From Brachypodius melanocephalos (Eukaryota; Chordata; Aves; Passeriformes; Pycnonotidae): DNA of 64,000 nucleotides. The stretch spans positions 10,944,095-11,008,094 of the forward strand of contig VZSR01001479.1 in the NCBI GenBank assembly GCA_013398615.1. The letters are read 5' to 3'. The translations under genes and the position numbers were made by a program. Below are positions 47,816-60,720 of this stretch, piece after piece (position 1 is the stretch's first letter; each line of letters starts with the position of its first letter). Under the pieces are notes generated by a model. It was given only the letters and a program-made list of their open reading frames with translations. It was not told the origin of the DNA and ran no database searches.

Positions 47816-48914
47816 GAGTTTTCAACAGCAGATGAGTCTTAAACACACGTTTTCTTTTATCAGCATACTTCTCTTTTGAGCTCTGGTACATAACAGCTCA
47901 TCCAGTACTAGTCAACAAAGTTGGTTTGATAACTGATGGTGCAGGTAGAAAAGTGAACAATTAACTCTGAAGTCAATAATAAAGTGTATCCCACATACCT
48001 ATTCTATCTATAAATCTGAGAGCTTGGAAAGAGCTGTGGGCTTTAAGTAGATTATTTACTTTTGATTAGAAACAAAGTTTAGCTTAGCATCCATGGATTC
48101 AACAGTTAGCATCCTTGCTGGAATGCAGAATTGTGCCAGACAATAATCTTTTCTTGTGCAGTGTTAATGCTCATGGCTGGGGTGGATCAGGTGGCTTCAA
48201 ACTGGGTTGCTCTGTGGTGGTGTGTGAGCTTTATGTTTGAAAAGCTTATGAAATAAACTGGCTGGACATCAGAGTACTCACTTTCATCAACAGCAATGTT
48301 TTGTTCTGTTTTTAAATGTTCCTTAACTGTGGTTTTCTGGCTGCCTCTGCAAAGTCCCAGCAACAATACAATTTTTCTTCTAGATTCTTGAACTGATAAT
48401 TATCACATGGGATTTTGGGGCTGTATTTTTTGAAGAGATTGTTGCAGTCAGACAATAACTGTCACCTATATTTAGCCAAAGTTAATCCCTAAACTCTTCT
48501 GAAAACCTCAGCCATTCTAGTGAAGCTGATATTTGGGTTTCTGAACCATCCAGCTGAAACTATTTTACATAGTAACTGTGCATGACAATGTGTAAAGGGC
48601 AAATCTATGTACATTTTGTGCACTATTGCTCTTCTGGCTGCATGGCATGGGCAAGAATTTCCAGCTGGAAAAATTAATCCTGTATATTTTTCTAAAAATA
48701 AATGTTTGTTCTTTAGAGACATAGAATGAAACAGTATGAAAATAATTTTTATATTGAAAGTATGTTCCTCTATGCCCCTTTTCAGGGATTTTCTTCTGAT
48801 TTTTACATTTTTTATAATCCATATTTATATTGATTTAAAATTGTACTTGCATCTTCCTCCTCTCATAAATATGTTAATTGGACATAAATTTGTATTGATT
48901 TACCAAAGAACAAA

Positions 48915-48960
48915 CACTCCAAATGAATGGTCTTGGTTTTTTTCACTCCAAATGAATGGT
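48915..48960. repeat. 29-bp period direct repeat
   Basis: CACTCCAAATGAATGGT occurs exactly at 48915-48931 and again at 48944-48960. A TCTTGGTTTTTTT spacer separates the two. Confidence 0.9.
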
Positions 48961-50159
48961 TTTGTGTCCTGCTGCAGAGAGGAGTGATTATTATGGCCCC
49001 CAAATGCAAGAGGTTCTGGCAAATAGGATTACAAAATCCAGACTGGGTGCATTGAAGTTTTTTGCAGAATGAAGGCCTGCCCAGAACCACAGGTTTTTGC
49101 AAGCTCTTGCACCCATTCTCTCCTTCTAGTCTGACTTGTGTCCAAAATAAGGTGCCAGCAGTCAGCAAGTTCTGTGTATCTTGCAGAAGCACTAACTTGT
49201 TGGCTGAGTGATGACTCCAGACTCAGCATTCCTTCAGCTCTCACTTGTGACAGGAATTGCCAAAGCTAGCGGGGAGCCAGATAAGGGTGAAGGAACAAGC
49301 ACCAAGTACTCCTTTGGATTCCTTTTGAATTTTTGAACAGTGGCACATCATATGGCCTTGTGTTCCTTAGATAGCCTAAGGCTGTGCCTCTGCTGAGGGA
49401 GAATGCAGAGTCATTATTTCTCACTCTCCTTTCAAGCATAAAATTAAAAACTCCCATGTTGTGCCAGCATTTAAGAGTTTGTTACTGCAGCAGGAGTCAC
49501 GATTACCAAGATCACCTTTTGCCAGGACCTCCTGGAATACTAGTGAGCAGAGTGGCTATAGTCTGGGGATCTTCTGGATTTTAAAGGAAAAGGCAGGATG
49601 AGAGTGGCAGGATTATGGTTTTTGGAGAAGGTTAAGACATTCCTCTAGCACAAAGGAAGGAAGCATGATCTCCTGGAGACATCTCTGCCCAAGCACTTAG
49701 AGGGTAATCCCTCAGGTGTTGCCTGAGCCTCCTCATTTCTGCTGGCTCTGCTGTGTTTATCCTGATGCCACAAGGAAGTGTGTAAAGTGCATCCAAACCA
49801 GCCTGGTCAGCTGGGGTTGTAGATGAAGGCTTGAGAAAAAGCAACCCACTTTAAACAAATTCCTCCATGGCAGATGCAGGGTGGGTGGAAGCATCCCAGG
49901 AAAGTGGTGGATGTGTTTATTTGGCAAGAATTCATTCTAATAGTCCCAAGACACCCATGATACTTAAAATCCAAACAAGAAGAGTAACTGCCACAGGTAA
50001 TACCATCACCTTGATTTTAGGAAATCCCTCCAACCTGGCTAAATTTACCACTTTCCCGGTCATTGATCTATCTGGGAATCCTTTTCAAATTCAAGTGAGT
50101 TTTATTAAATGCTGGGTAATACGTGACCCCATCAAGTGAATGCAGTGTCCACTTGGGAG

Positions 50160-50640
50160 ACTTTTGTTCTATTCAAGCCTTTGTTGACAGCGCAGCGAGC
50201 TCTGCTCCGGGCTGCCAGGGGGGCGGGCAGCCGGGGCCAAGCGCGCTTTGATTGATTTGCACAATAGGAATGAAAATATTCTCGAAACTCTTGAGATCAC
50301 TCAACTCTTCCTGCCAGACTTCCATGAAATATAACATGCAATCAATTTAGCTTACAGCCAAATTCTCCCCTTTCGGCCCCCTCTTTCCTTTGGTGTGTCA
50401 GCGAAGATAAATGAAAGAAGCAATAAGGAGTACAAACAGCAGTAGCCACGAAAGCAGCAATTGCTTGTGTAGGGGGGACTCATGGTGCCAGGCCAGAGCA
50501 GAACCCACAACAACTTGACCAAACACAGGAATGAATGAAAGGTCCTTTTGAAAGGGCAGAAGAAAGACCGCGTTGACCTCTTTGCAGAAAGAGGAAACTT
50601 CAAAGGCTTTACAAGAGTTAAAAGACCCAGTTACACACAG
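50160..50640. promoter_or_regulatory. Candidate distal enhancer with isolated GC spike
   Basis: A short CpG-rich spike (about 50190-50246) stands alone in AT-rich desert. It is flanked by CCTTTGTTG at 50179 (SOX-like), CTTTGAT at 50246 (TCF/LEF-like), TGATTGAT at 50249 (PBX/HOX-like) and ACAATAGG at about 50260 (SOX-like). About 350 bp of repeat-free sequence follows. SOX and Wnt inputs would suit a skeletal gene such as PKDCC, but this is inference. Confidence 0.4.
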
Positions 50641-52768
50641 CAAAAATGGCTTGCATTGGATGCTAACACAGCGAAACTAAACAACCTCACAGTAAGAGAT
50701 AGAGGAGAAGGTGGGGTGGAGGGGGCATATTTCCCCTAGCCACTGGAAAAATGTGGAAAAGGCTAATTCTGGCCGTTTGGTGTTAGGTGTAAGGTTCATT
50801 TGAAAGCCATATATGGGAGGAAAACAGAAATTTAGACAGGACTCCTAACAGGCTTTGGAAAAGTCAGGCACATGTTTTCTTTTCATTTTTTTCTCATCAA
50901 GAAGTGTTCTGATCATGTGCCTCTGTTGGAAACATTAAGCAGTTCCTTAGGTATGACAGAAAACGTGTCAGAAGAAGTTAGAACTAATGAAACTGGGTAT
51001 ATAAAAAAGAAAGCTTCTGAATGATCCAAGCGTTGCATTTGATTTATGAAAACTGCATTGAAAGGGGCAAAAAATTGCTAATAGCCTGAGATAGTTGCAT
51101 TCTGCTGTTTTTCTTCACTCAAGGTTTTTTACTTGCTCAACCCAGCTTGGAAGTTTTTTGGTCACGTGTAGTTTTAAGCGAGAGAGAGAGGGCTGCTGGC
51201 TGCAGGGACACTGTTTGTGCTGGGGTTAAGCAATTGCATAAAACCTTTTGCTAGACAGCAAGGTCTGTCTCTGAATTCCAAGGATCTGAGAGCAAGTAAG
51301 TCACAGCACTTCAATGAACAAAGACTTGCCTCTTTAATCTGCTCTAGTTGGGAAAGATAAGACCTCAAATGGAATCTACTTCAAGACTAGATTACACATT
51401 AAGATAAGCATGATACGATAAGGACCAACTGACACAGCTTCTGTAAGGGCAAATTGTGCTGCCCTATCTTTCAAGAATTCTGTGCAAAAAGTGCATGAAG
51501 TAAGAGATGAAATTATCTTTCAAACATAATTCATGTGGAATTTCAAGAGACTTCTGACAGAACCCTTTGTGAGAGGTTTTAAAATAAAATAAATTTTTAT
51601 TTGGCAAGCCATGTTGCCATCCTGTAGCATGGTTGGAATTCATAGCAAGTAGCCAATTTTAAATTAAAAGAGTAATGAGAAAACATATTTGATTTCTCTT
51701 TATTATTTGAAGTACTTTGAAAACAGGATTTTAATGCAATTTGTTAACAAATTATTCTGGATCAGTAACAACTAAAAAAGGCACCCCTAAAAATACTTGT
51801 ATTTGCCCAAAACATTCATTCTTCCATCCATCTATCAGCATTCTGGCAGCTGAAAAAGTACTATGTGTTAGAAAATATAATAAAATTCTCATGATTTTAA
51901 TGGACTTTGATCTAACATGGTTCCCTGAGGAACCAGATATGAATCACTGAGAGTATTACAGCTTAATGAATATGTCTTTCCAAAATAAACTAACAAAGAG
52001 ATGGATTAGAGAAATACTTTACAAAAGTAATACCTCACTGTAATAATGATTTAGTAGAAAACTGCAAATGATACCTTCCCTGTTGCACCACAGTTCAGTT
52101 TTGGGCACCTCAATTTAAATGAAGATGCTATGCAGAGAAGGCCTCTGGAGAAGAATGATAAAACCAGTCAAAGTTATGTGAAGATTTGCTTGAATGATTA
52201 CACCAGCTATGGGCATATAAAGACCAGGTTAGCAAAATAGCAGCCAAAATACACTTTCATAAATTAAGCTTTGGCATGCCTACATCTAGAATTGTGGATT
52301 ACCAGATGCCAGGTCAATGTTTTTCAGCATGAGAGATGTGAGCCCATTTGCTTGAGAGTCACTGATGTTGTCTTTTGCAGCTACCTTCTGCAGACCTTTT
52401 AAAAAGTAGTCCATGTATCCCTTTATCCACAGCTCATGAGCTGAAAACAGCTGGCTCAAAGAGACTAAAATTCAAACACAAAATAATGAGTGTCAATGAG
52501 AAGAGTAGCCATCCATTTCTTTCTTTTTTTCCTCACTGTATAAATATTTCAAGGCATCTGATTAAACTCAGATTCAATACATTCAGGACATCTCAGTTTA
52601 AATTTTATTTAGTTTTAATAATAGCCAATTAATAGTAGCCAATTTGTAATTCATTGACACATGTCCTCTGTGGCTCTTGTGTAGAAGAGGGTTTTAATTC
52701 AGGTTTTCCAATCTACATAGGAATTTTTCAGTTTTAGGACAATTTCTCAGTTTGGTAAGGATTCAACC

Positions 52769-52791
52769 TTTTTTTTTTTTTTTTTTTTTTT
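52769..52791. repeat. T23 homopolymer
   Basis: Twenty-three T follow ATTCAACC. It is the longest homopolymer in the window. Confidence 0.95.
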
Positions 52792-53224
52792 AAATTGCCA
52801 AATAAAAAGGGATCTTCTCTAAATCTATATACGTGCAAAAATCATGTCCTTAAATATATTTCCAGGGATAGTAATTCCGTAATATTTTTTAGCAGAAATC
52901 TGTCCTTTGGTCAGCAATATAAAAGCACTGAGGAATTTATACTTCTGTCTTTACTGACATATAAGACAATATGTTTGGAATAAAATATCTGTTTACAAAT
53001 CACAATTTTTCTAGAACGTCACTGATATCAAAGCTGAGAATGACTAAGATATCAATGCAATGTTGTCTGTTGGGGTGGTTTAATTTTTCTCTGAATATAT
53101 CAAAACAATAAAATGAGATGAGTATCTAAGGTAATGCTTTATGAATGCCCTGTATTACACTACTATATTCGTATTAAATATGGCATGAATATAAGAAGCT
53201 GCTGCCTTGGTGAGCTGTTATTTT

Positions 53225-53520
53225 GATACTTCCAAGTGGATAGGAATAAATGGCATGTGGTTCAGCCTGTTGGCTCAGAGTCACTGACTATTCTTACATG
53301 GATAACTGCAGCGACACGAAGATTGATTGCCCTGGCGCGTAGGCAGCAGCTGCCATTTACAAATGCCAGCCAGTGCTCCTCATGGGGATTTGTGACAGAA
53401 TACAGAAATAAGCCAGAATTACTTCCATTAGCTGAATACATGCCTTTTTCTCCTATTTTCAGTCACACTGTAATAATCTTTTCTAAAACACTAGCTGATT
53501 TTAAGTAAATTTGACAGAGG
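53225..53520. promoter_or_regulatory. Candidate conserved noncoding block
   Basis: Repeat-free sequence with moderate GC includes GATTGATTG at 53321 (PBX/HOX-like), a CpG pair in CTGGCGCG, and GCAGCTGC around 53346-53353 (E-box palindrome). A 90-codon + frame is open across it (53236-53508) but shows no protein features. CNE is the better explanation. Confidence 0.35.
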
Positions 53521-53999
53521 CATCTGATACTTAAAAGGCAATTAAGTTCTTACAAATAGTGACAAAATCAGTGATCAAGTAGAAGAGAAAGAGGTTTTTC
53601 AAGTGTTCTGTCTAAAGGAGAGGCTGTTGTGTATATTTATTATACATCAAGGGATGTATGCAACCAAGAAATCTAAATGCTCAAAAATGCCAGGAGTTTG
53701 TAATTGTCAGATGCAAGAAATGCTTTCTGTAGCCATCCTGGCATATGTGTCTCAACTCCTGTCATGCATCATCTTGTGATCACAGAGCTGTGCTATTTCT
53801 GTGGCAGCTTGGCACTGAAGAGTCAAGCCATAAACCAATTTCTCTCTTTTCATACAGTTGCAGTTCACTTGATTTAAAATTAACAGCGAAATAATAACTT
53901 GGTGTTCTATTCAACAAGGTGAGGTCATGCTGGAACCATCACCCAAGTAGTTCTGTTTAGTTTGGAACTTGCTGCAGGGTTTTTAGCAGTGTGGATATC

Positions 54000-54058
54000 T
54001 GTGTGCCTATTGATATATGTGTGTATGTATATGTGCATACATTTTATATGGTGTATAT
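54000..54058. repeat. TG/TA-rich imperfect microsatellite
   Basis: Mixed TGTG, TATATG and TGTATG units. Confidence 0.75.
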
Positions 54059-55616
54059 CCTTTAACCAAGACTCTCAGGTTGGGAACTTTCTTCAGCATG
54101 TTTTGTTTTAAACAGCACATATTTCTGCCAGCTTTACTCACAGTGAATACTATCTGTTGGTGACTTACTCCATTGGTTTTATATCAGATTGCTCATAGAT
54201 TAAAGAGCTAATCAGTAGGAGGCAGAAGTGCTGCCAAATTTTTCAGTTTTATCACAAAGGCTTGAGATGTTTGGGTTTTTACATGCACTAGCTGCTGGGA
54301 TAGTGGAAGCTTGTGAGAATCTAAGTTTCCATTAAAACTAGGGACCCTTAATGGCAGTTTAGACTTGCTAGCCTTCTGGGCTGTGGATCTAAATTGAAAA
54401 TATGAAGGAAATAACCTCAGAGGGTCAAGATATGAGAAGTCAAATATAAACATTTTTCTTTCTTGAGACATTCTCATAATGTCTCATAATTTTCCAGTGT
54501 CAGTGATGAATGAATAGGAATGTCAGAATTTCTTCCTCAGCTTTAAAATGCTATGGGGTGACTTCAGCAAAGATGAAATATAGACATTTGGTTTTCTTCA
54601 TGAAGAGATGGATCAGCATAAACAATACGTGGGATTGAAACAACAACAAAAAAGTACTTTTATGTACAGAGCAGAAATATGGCCCTTCATCTATGACATT
54701 TGTCAGAACTATTAATCTCCTGCCTGGAATCAGATTCCTTGCATCAGGCTCCTTAGCAAGTACAAGCACATGTCTCTGCTCATTCAAGACAAGCTCTGGT
54801 GTATGGTTTTCCTGATGGTGGTTTTACAAACTTTGTGTTTCAGTGAAAGAGAGAAGAAGATTGAAAAGTTAGAAGGCTCTATAAAACAAGGACATACTTT
54901 GTGTGCAGCCTGGAAAATAATAAAATGGCAAAGCTCTGATGGAAAAAGGGATTGATAACTTTTAAAGAAGTTCTTACTTTTCCTTGGGTTTGGGGAAGGT
55001 CTAATCAAATTGTACAGCAAATAAAGTTGCATCAGACAAACTTTACTCCATCAAGTGTAGAGAGAACTGAGTAAAATTTAATGATGTCAAATTTATTATT
55101 TAAATGGTTAACATACCCTCATAATTCTGTGTGAAGTGGTAGTGGCTTGCTAAACAATTCACTGTTTTCTTTTTCTGTTCTTGTTTGTATGTCCTCCCGT
55201 TCTTCATGAAATTAAGGACACACTAAACTTTAGGAAACAGTGTAATAAATTGCAGCAATCTAAGAACCTTCAGGACTGCACCATCAGAAATAATGGCCTA
55301 AGAGAAACAGCATGTATTTTAAGAAACACAATTAATCAAAATCACAGATAAAAAATCAAGTTTAATGTACTCAGCTTTAACTTTCCAGGAGTAACAGCTT
55401 TCCTCTGCTGTGAAGGGTATTCTGGATGAAGGCACCTAAAAAGATGCTGGAGCCAAATCTTTAAACAGAAAGTAATCAGCTAGTGAAAAGTTCCCCAGAA
55501 ACTCTTCGTCATTTCCCTCTCACTGGTTATTCTGCCTTTGGCTCATCCCCAAAATAAGCCATGTTTCCTGAGATATAGCTCTCCATGGCTCCTGATGCTG
55601 TCTCTTTCTGTCTCCC

Positions 55617-55651
55617 CCATGGATACTCTCCCCGTCGAGAGTATCACATGG
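55617..55651. repeat. Strong short hairpin (14 bp stem, one bulge, 6-nt loop)
   Basis: The arms CCATGGATACTCTC (55617-55630) and GAGAGTATCACATGG (55637-55651) pair fully apart from one bulged base. The loop is CCCGTC. The nine base pairs nearest the loop are perfect. The stem does not extend outward, so it is too short for a usual pre-miRNA. Confidence 0.85.
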
Positions 55652-56159
55652 ATATCCTCTTTTGCATTTTTTATAGCGTTTGCATCTCTAGCTGTAAAAG
55701 ATTAAATTAAAAGACTATTTGACCTGCCTTTTGTGGTCAGTGCCACTCCAGCAAGCAATACATCACTGGAGGAATGTCAGCTTCATGACCCATTACTCAA
55801 ATGAGGCGCCAACTAGGAAGAGTGAGCTGAGAGATCCAAGAGTTCTAAATTTATTGTCATGATAGAGCTAAAAATAAAAAACCCACCCCTCTTATAGTAT
55901 GTGAAGTGGGAGGCAGAGCAAGGAAGAGTAGGAAGTCTCTCGGGTCAATCAAAAGCCTTAAATAATGTGACTCTGGCAAGCAGGGCTTCTTTGCGCATGA
56001 GATAACTAATTCTGCTATTTTGATTTTCCTCCTGAAAAAGACAAAATGTTTTATATCCCCCCTTAGTGCAGCCCTTAGATTTCTTGGCAGATTTGCAGCA
56101 TCAGTTTGGATTTGGATGGATGAGGATACATCATTCACTGTGCTTCTGTGTGATAAATT

Positions 56160-56380
56160 GTTAGGAAAAGGTTCTTCACCCAGAGGGTGGTTGGGCACTG
56201 GCAAAGATTATGCAGGAATGAGGTCACAGCACCAAGCCTGACAGAGCTCAGGAAGTGTTTGGACAATGCTCTCAAGCACATGGTGTGACTCTTGAGATGT
56301 CTTGTGCAGGGCCAGGGGTTGGGCTCGATGATTCCTGTGGGTTGCTTCCAACACAGAATATTGTGTGATTCTGTGGTTAT
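56160..56380 (+). mobile_element. CR1 LINE 3' end
   Basis: Clear CR1 3' sequence in + orientation: aggaaaaggttcttcaccca, gagggtggttgggcactgg, ccaagcctgacagagctcag, gtttggacaatgctctcaag, cacatggtgtgactcttgag, gtgcagggccaggggttggg, ctcgatgattcctgtgggtt, and an eroded tail with TGTGATTCTGTGG. It is well preserved, so it may be younger than the copy near 7 kb. Confidence 0.95.
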
Positions 56381-57891
56381 CCTGAATCAAGGAGGACCAG
56401 TTTGTGAGTCAGCCTCTAACCTGCTGCAGTTTTTCAGGACAGATTGTTTAAGATGGCTCTCATTTCAGGGCAAAGAGTTGGTGCAGCGTTAGCTTCAGAA
56501 GTTTAACTTGACTGTCCTGTACCTAGCACAGTCTGGCCGTTCTTCCTGCCTCCATACTTTTTTTCAGCCTCGGGTTTTCCTCAGTTTTTCCTGCAGCCTC
56601 ATTCTCCCTTGTGGTCTTTCTTCCTCTTTCATCCTTATTTCCATTTAGCTTTTCCATAAGGACTTCTCTTTTCCACCTTTTTAAAATTTGCATATCTTAC
56701 TGACTCATCTCTTCTGGGCCACTCCTCCAGGTATTCATATCTTTGAAAAAACACTGGGAAAGAACTGATTTCATGGTGGACATGGACTCTGCTGTCTCTG
56801 CTGGCACACTAACCTTATTGCCCCACTCAGTCTGATACATCTTCATAAACTTCATACTCCTGCAGAATAGGCATTTTTAAGGATTTCTGTAGCCAACTGT
56901 AAGTGAAATGGGAATTAAAAGAGCTCCAAGTCTGACATGTGCTTTAGGATGTTACTAGAGAATAGACAGGGAGGAGGGGGGAATAATATCTGTAAGCCAG
57001 GCTACAGCATTTCAAGCTTTAATGTAGAACCTGAAGCAGCTGGTTCTGATGAAGAAAGGCTGAAATATAACATTTGATGCAGTCAGGGGTAGACCGGTTT
57101 GTGCCATTGACAATCCTCTCTTGTGGGGCCTGATGAAAAATTACAACCACAGGATGCTCAAAAGTAAGGCATTGAAAGGATGAACAAAGGACAGGATTTC
57201 AGTCCATTCTCTGGCACATGACATTCTATGTTATGGAATGTTCTAGCATGGAAGAAATTCCAAAAACCCTCCAGGACTTAAAAAAAAAATTAATGTGTTC
57301 AGAGCTGTTCTGTGTTACAATGTTTTCTTTTAAGTATGTAGAGTTTCACAGCTTCTGCAGTGCCAAAGACTTTTTTCCATAAACTTTGTATTTGATCTTG
57401 TGAAATTATAACAATATATTATCTCATTTACATTAATACAGGATAATATAGCAACACAAGGCATTTATGAGTTAGCTGATTAGACTTTTGAGGGACCCCA
57501 ACCCCATGGAACAGAGAAATAATCTGTCTGTGCCAAATTCTGCCATGAATTATACCCATATGACTCTGCTGCTGCCTGGAGCAGTTTTGATAGGATTTTG
57601 AGGGTAGGAGTGAACTGAATTCAGACTGTTGATAGAAATGTCTCCTTGTACATGTGTAAGGGTTCCCATCTCTTCTTCCTCATCCGTTCTCCTGTGGCCC
57701 TCACAGTCCTGATGCAGTCACTGCTGGGCCATTCTCCTGAGCTGCCAAGGACTACTCTCTGCTCATTTGGGATTTGCCTGTGTGGAGCTTCCTCTAAGAC
57801 TGTGGCTTTTGCTGCTTGGGAAAAAAGTGTCTAATTCATTATGTTGGACTGGCATCTAGAAAACTTTAACTATGAGAGTACTATTCTACTT

Positions 57892-57990
57892 GTAATAATG
57901 ATAATAGTAATGATAATATTATTGGTAGTACATTTTCCTATTACATTATAGTATTAAAAGAGGTTATTATATTTTTTATTATTAAAATAA
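57892..57990. repeat. AT-rich low-complexity (TAATGA / TTATTA)
   Basis: Imperfect ATAATGATAATAG-type units run into TTATTATATTTTTTATT. They lie just left of the 18-bp palindrome. Confidence 0.8.
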
Positions 57991-57998
57991 TTTACACA

Positions 57999-58016
57999 GT
58001 TTCACTGCAGTGAAAC
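57999..58016. repeat. 18-bp perfect palindrome
   Basis: GTTTCACTGCAGTGAAAC reads the same on both strands. Each half contains GTTTCACT/AGTGAAAC, which resembles an IRF/PRDM1-type site, and the centre is CTGCAG. There is no spacer between the half-sites. Confidence 0.9.
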
Positions 58017-59749
58017 CAATTCATATATAAATGTATATAAAGAGGGAAACACTTTTTAAAACCTAGTTTCATAGCTGCTGAAAATGGCTCATTTTTCCAG
58101 GCTCTGGTTTTTGGAAGGATAATCCCCAGCACAGTAGTAAGCCAAGACACTGTAGGCTGGAAACAAAAGTACATGACTCAAAAGAAAGGCTCTCATTCAT
58201 AGCAGAATTACTGCAGCAGCTCACACTTCTGTGCTGGGACAAAGCAATGTCCAGAAGGGTGTGGTCTTGGCTGAGAAGAAACAGTTCAAGTCCAGTCCTC
58301 CCCCAGGTTTGGTTTGTGGTGTCTCAGGGGCTGACAGAAGGTCAGTCCCCACGCAATAGCTCACCCTTCCCCGAGGAGCTGTGAAAAGCTGTGCAGGGAT
58401 CACTCCCCCAGCCACAGCCACGGAGGAGCAGGCTGTTCACACACAGGCTCACTGAAGCAGAGCTCCCAAAGCTGCTGCCAATGCTCCTTGCTCTTTTGGC
58501 ACCTAGAATCCATTTTACTAGCAGTACCCTTGTAGCAGGTATGATGTGAATCTGAGCATTGCAATTTATAATGCCACAGAAGGCGGAAAAAACCTCTTAA
58601 AAGTGATGGCAAGCAGCTTAAACCTTAGCAAAATAATTGTCTTTGTGCACTATATGTTGTGTGATTTACAGGGCGGCTTCATGAGAGACCAAATGAAACC
58701 CTGGAGTGAATTTCACTCAAAAAGATCAAAAGTAAGATTAATGAACTAGAATTCTTTACCTGTACCCTTTATAAGATTCCACTGGACGGAGAGGTCCCTT
58801 TTGATGCTAGGAGTCCAACCTATGTATTTATATTTGAATCCACTGTTTTTTACATATTTTGTATAATGCAATTTGCATATTTATACACAATTATTAATAT
58901 GATTTATTACAGTGCCCCCCAAACATGCAAAATGCTTAAGTTACAGTTCCACTTACACATAGCTCTCTGTTTCAAAAAGTTTAGTAGCTGGAAACTTAAG
59001 TTTGGAAATGTCTGCACTCAGGTATGGCTCTCCTCACTTTAAGTGCAGGAGTGTTTGCAGGGCTGAGCCCTGTGCAAACAACTGGAGTATGGAAATTGCA
59101 GTCCTGAAAATCATGACTCTCAGACTTAATTCAAGACCCTTTTTGTTACCATTTCGGAATCAAAAATCAATAGATTTAGTACTCTTCAAATTTAACTTTG
59201 CTTGGAGATTACTCAGGGTTGTAAACCTGGGGGAGGTACTCTGGGAATATCTAAATTTTTTCCTCTCCAAAAGCCATATCAAAATGCAGTAGTGTGAAGG
59301 GGACCTGAAACCCCCTGTGAAAGAAATTACTTTGGCAGGAGTGTGCTGGAATATGGCCATACATATTTCTGTGGGGAGCCTTCCCTATGGAGGTTGTGGC
59401 AGGACTGAGCCTGGTTTTACAAGAAATTCCCATTTGATCGGTACATCTGGAGCAAAATGGGTGTTTCTCCAGTCCTAAGGTAACTTTGGGGGCAATCATC
59501 TCCAAGTTATCTTCCTCAGGGTGTAATGTGCCTCCACAAAATGCCATTTTTCACATGAAACCCCCCCTTTGCTCCCCACGCAGAGAGCCAAGTCTTGCTG
59601 TGTGCTGTCCACAGGGGCCACCCATCCCTTCACTGCCCAACAACGGGTCAGTCCTCTCCAGGAGTGCCACTAGACCAAAGCTGGTGCTCCTGTGCACCAT
59701 AATTGCCCTTCAGAAATGCTTTTTGGACAGGCCTAATGGGTTTTGAGGG

Positions 59750-60720
59750 GGAGGGCACAGCTGGCCCCCCGGGCAGCGCCGCGCGCGGTCCCGTGATGGC
59801 AGCTGGTGATTGCAGGGGCACCCTGTCCCGCCCTGCCCGCCCTCACTGGGCCTTTCTAAACGCTCATTTTTCCCCAACCCTAACCCAAATAAACACAAGT
59901 ATCCATAATGATGATGAATGCCCACCAAAGGCTAAAATAATGTGCAAGTTTCTAATTTGTTTTTAAATATAGCGATTTTATTTGTGAGGTTTTTTGTGCG
60001 AGCCTCTCAAACACCATTAAACTCATACTCAAATATTTACAATGTGTTTATACTTACCGTGTTCACCTCTGAACAAATTGTTTGACCTTATTTGCAAATG
60101 TGTTACAAGAGCCCCCAATGACAGATGATCTTTCATAGGAAATCACAACATGTAAGTGAAATTGAAGCTATGCTGCTGCCCTGTGCAGTATATCAAAGCG
60201 CTCTGATCTCCCCAAAACATAAATTTGCGGCGCAGCCACCCTGGCAGAGCCTGGGTGGGGATGGAGGAGGGTCCTCCTTTAACCTCTGGTGCACAGACCC
60301 ACACTTCAGGGGTCAGTTTACGCCATGCGAGATGAGGGCATTTGACGTCCACAACCTGCGGGGCTGACACTACCCAGTCACTCAAATCACATAATTAATG
60401 TGCTCCTGGGTTCCAATAATAAACAATTCTGATGCTTACTTGCCACAGCCAAACCTCCCGGCCTAAATAAACAGCTTTTGACTTAAAAATGGTTCTTATC
60501 CAAAATGAAGTTTTCCCTTGATCAACCAATCCTGCTGTGAGTTTGTACTTTTGTGATTGGCGGGGAGACAGCAACTGGTTTAGTTTCCCACTGATTATGT
60601 TAAGATTGAGAGGACTTATTAAAGAATTATTTATGTTTCTGTACCTATAAATTGTACGCTGACACTTGCTCACATCATCCCCAGACACAGTAGTCACACT
60701 TTAACCATGTCTTTTCAGCT
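59750..60720. promoter_or_regulatory. Candidate enhancer cluster with CpG spike
   Basis: A CpG-rich spike (about 59765-59850, including GCGCCGCGCGCGG) is followed by nearly 900 bp of repeat-free sequence. Forkhead-like ATAAACA sites are at 59889 and 60467, and CCAAT boxes occur in both orientations (CCAATCC near 60524, GATTGGCGG near 60555). It is the longest CNE-like stretch in the window. The function is inferred. Confidence 0.4.

Noticed and set aside
59874..59887. Telomere-like CCCTAACCC
   Set aside because: Only about one and a half units are present, which is far too short for an interstitial telomeric repeat.
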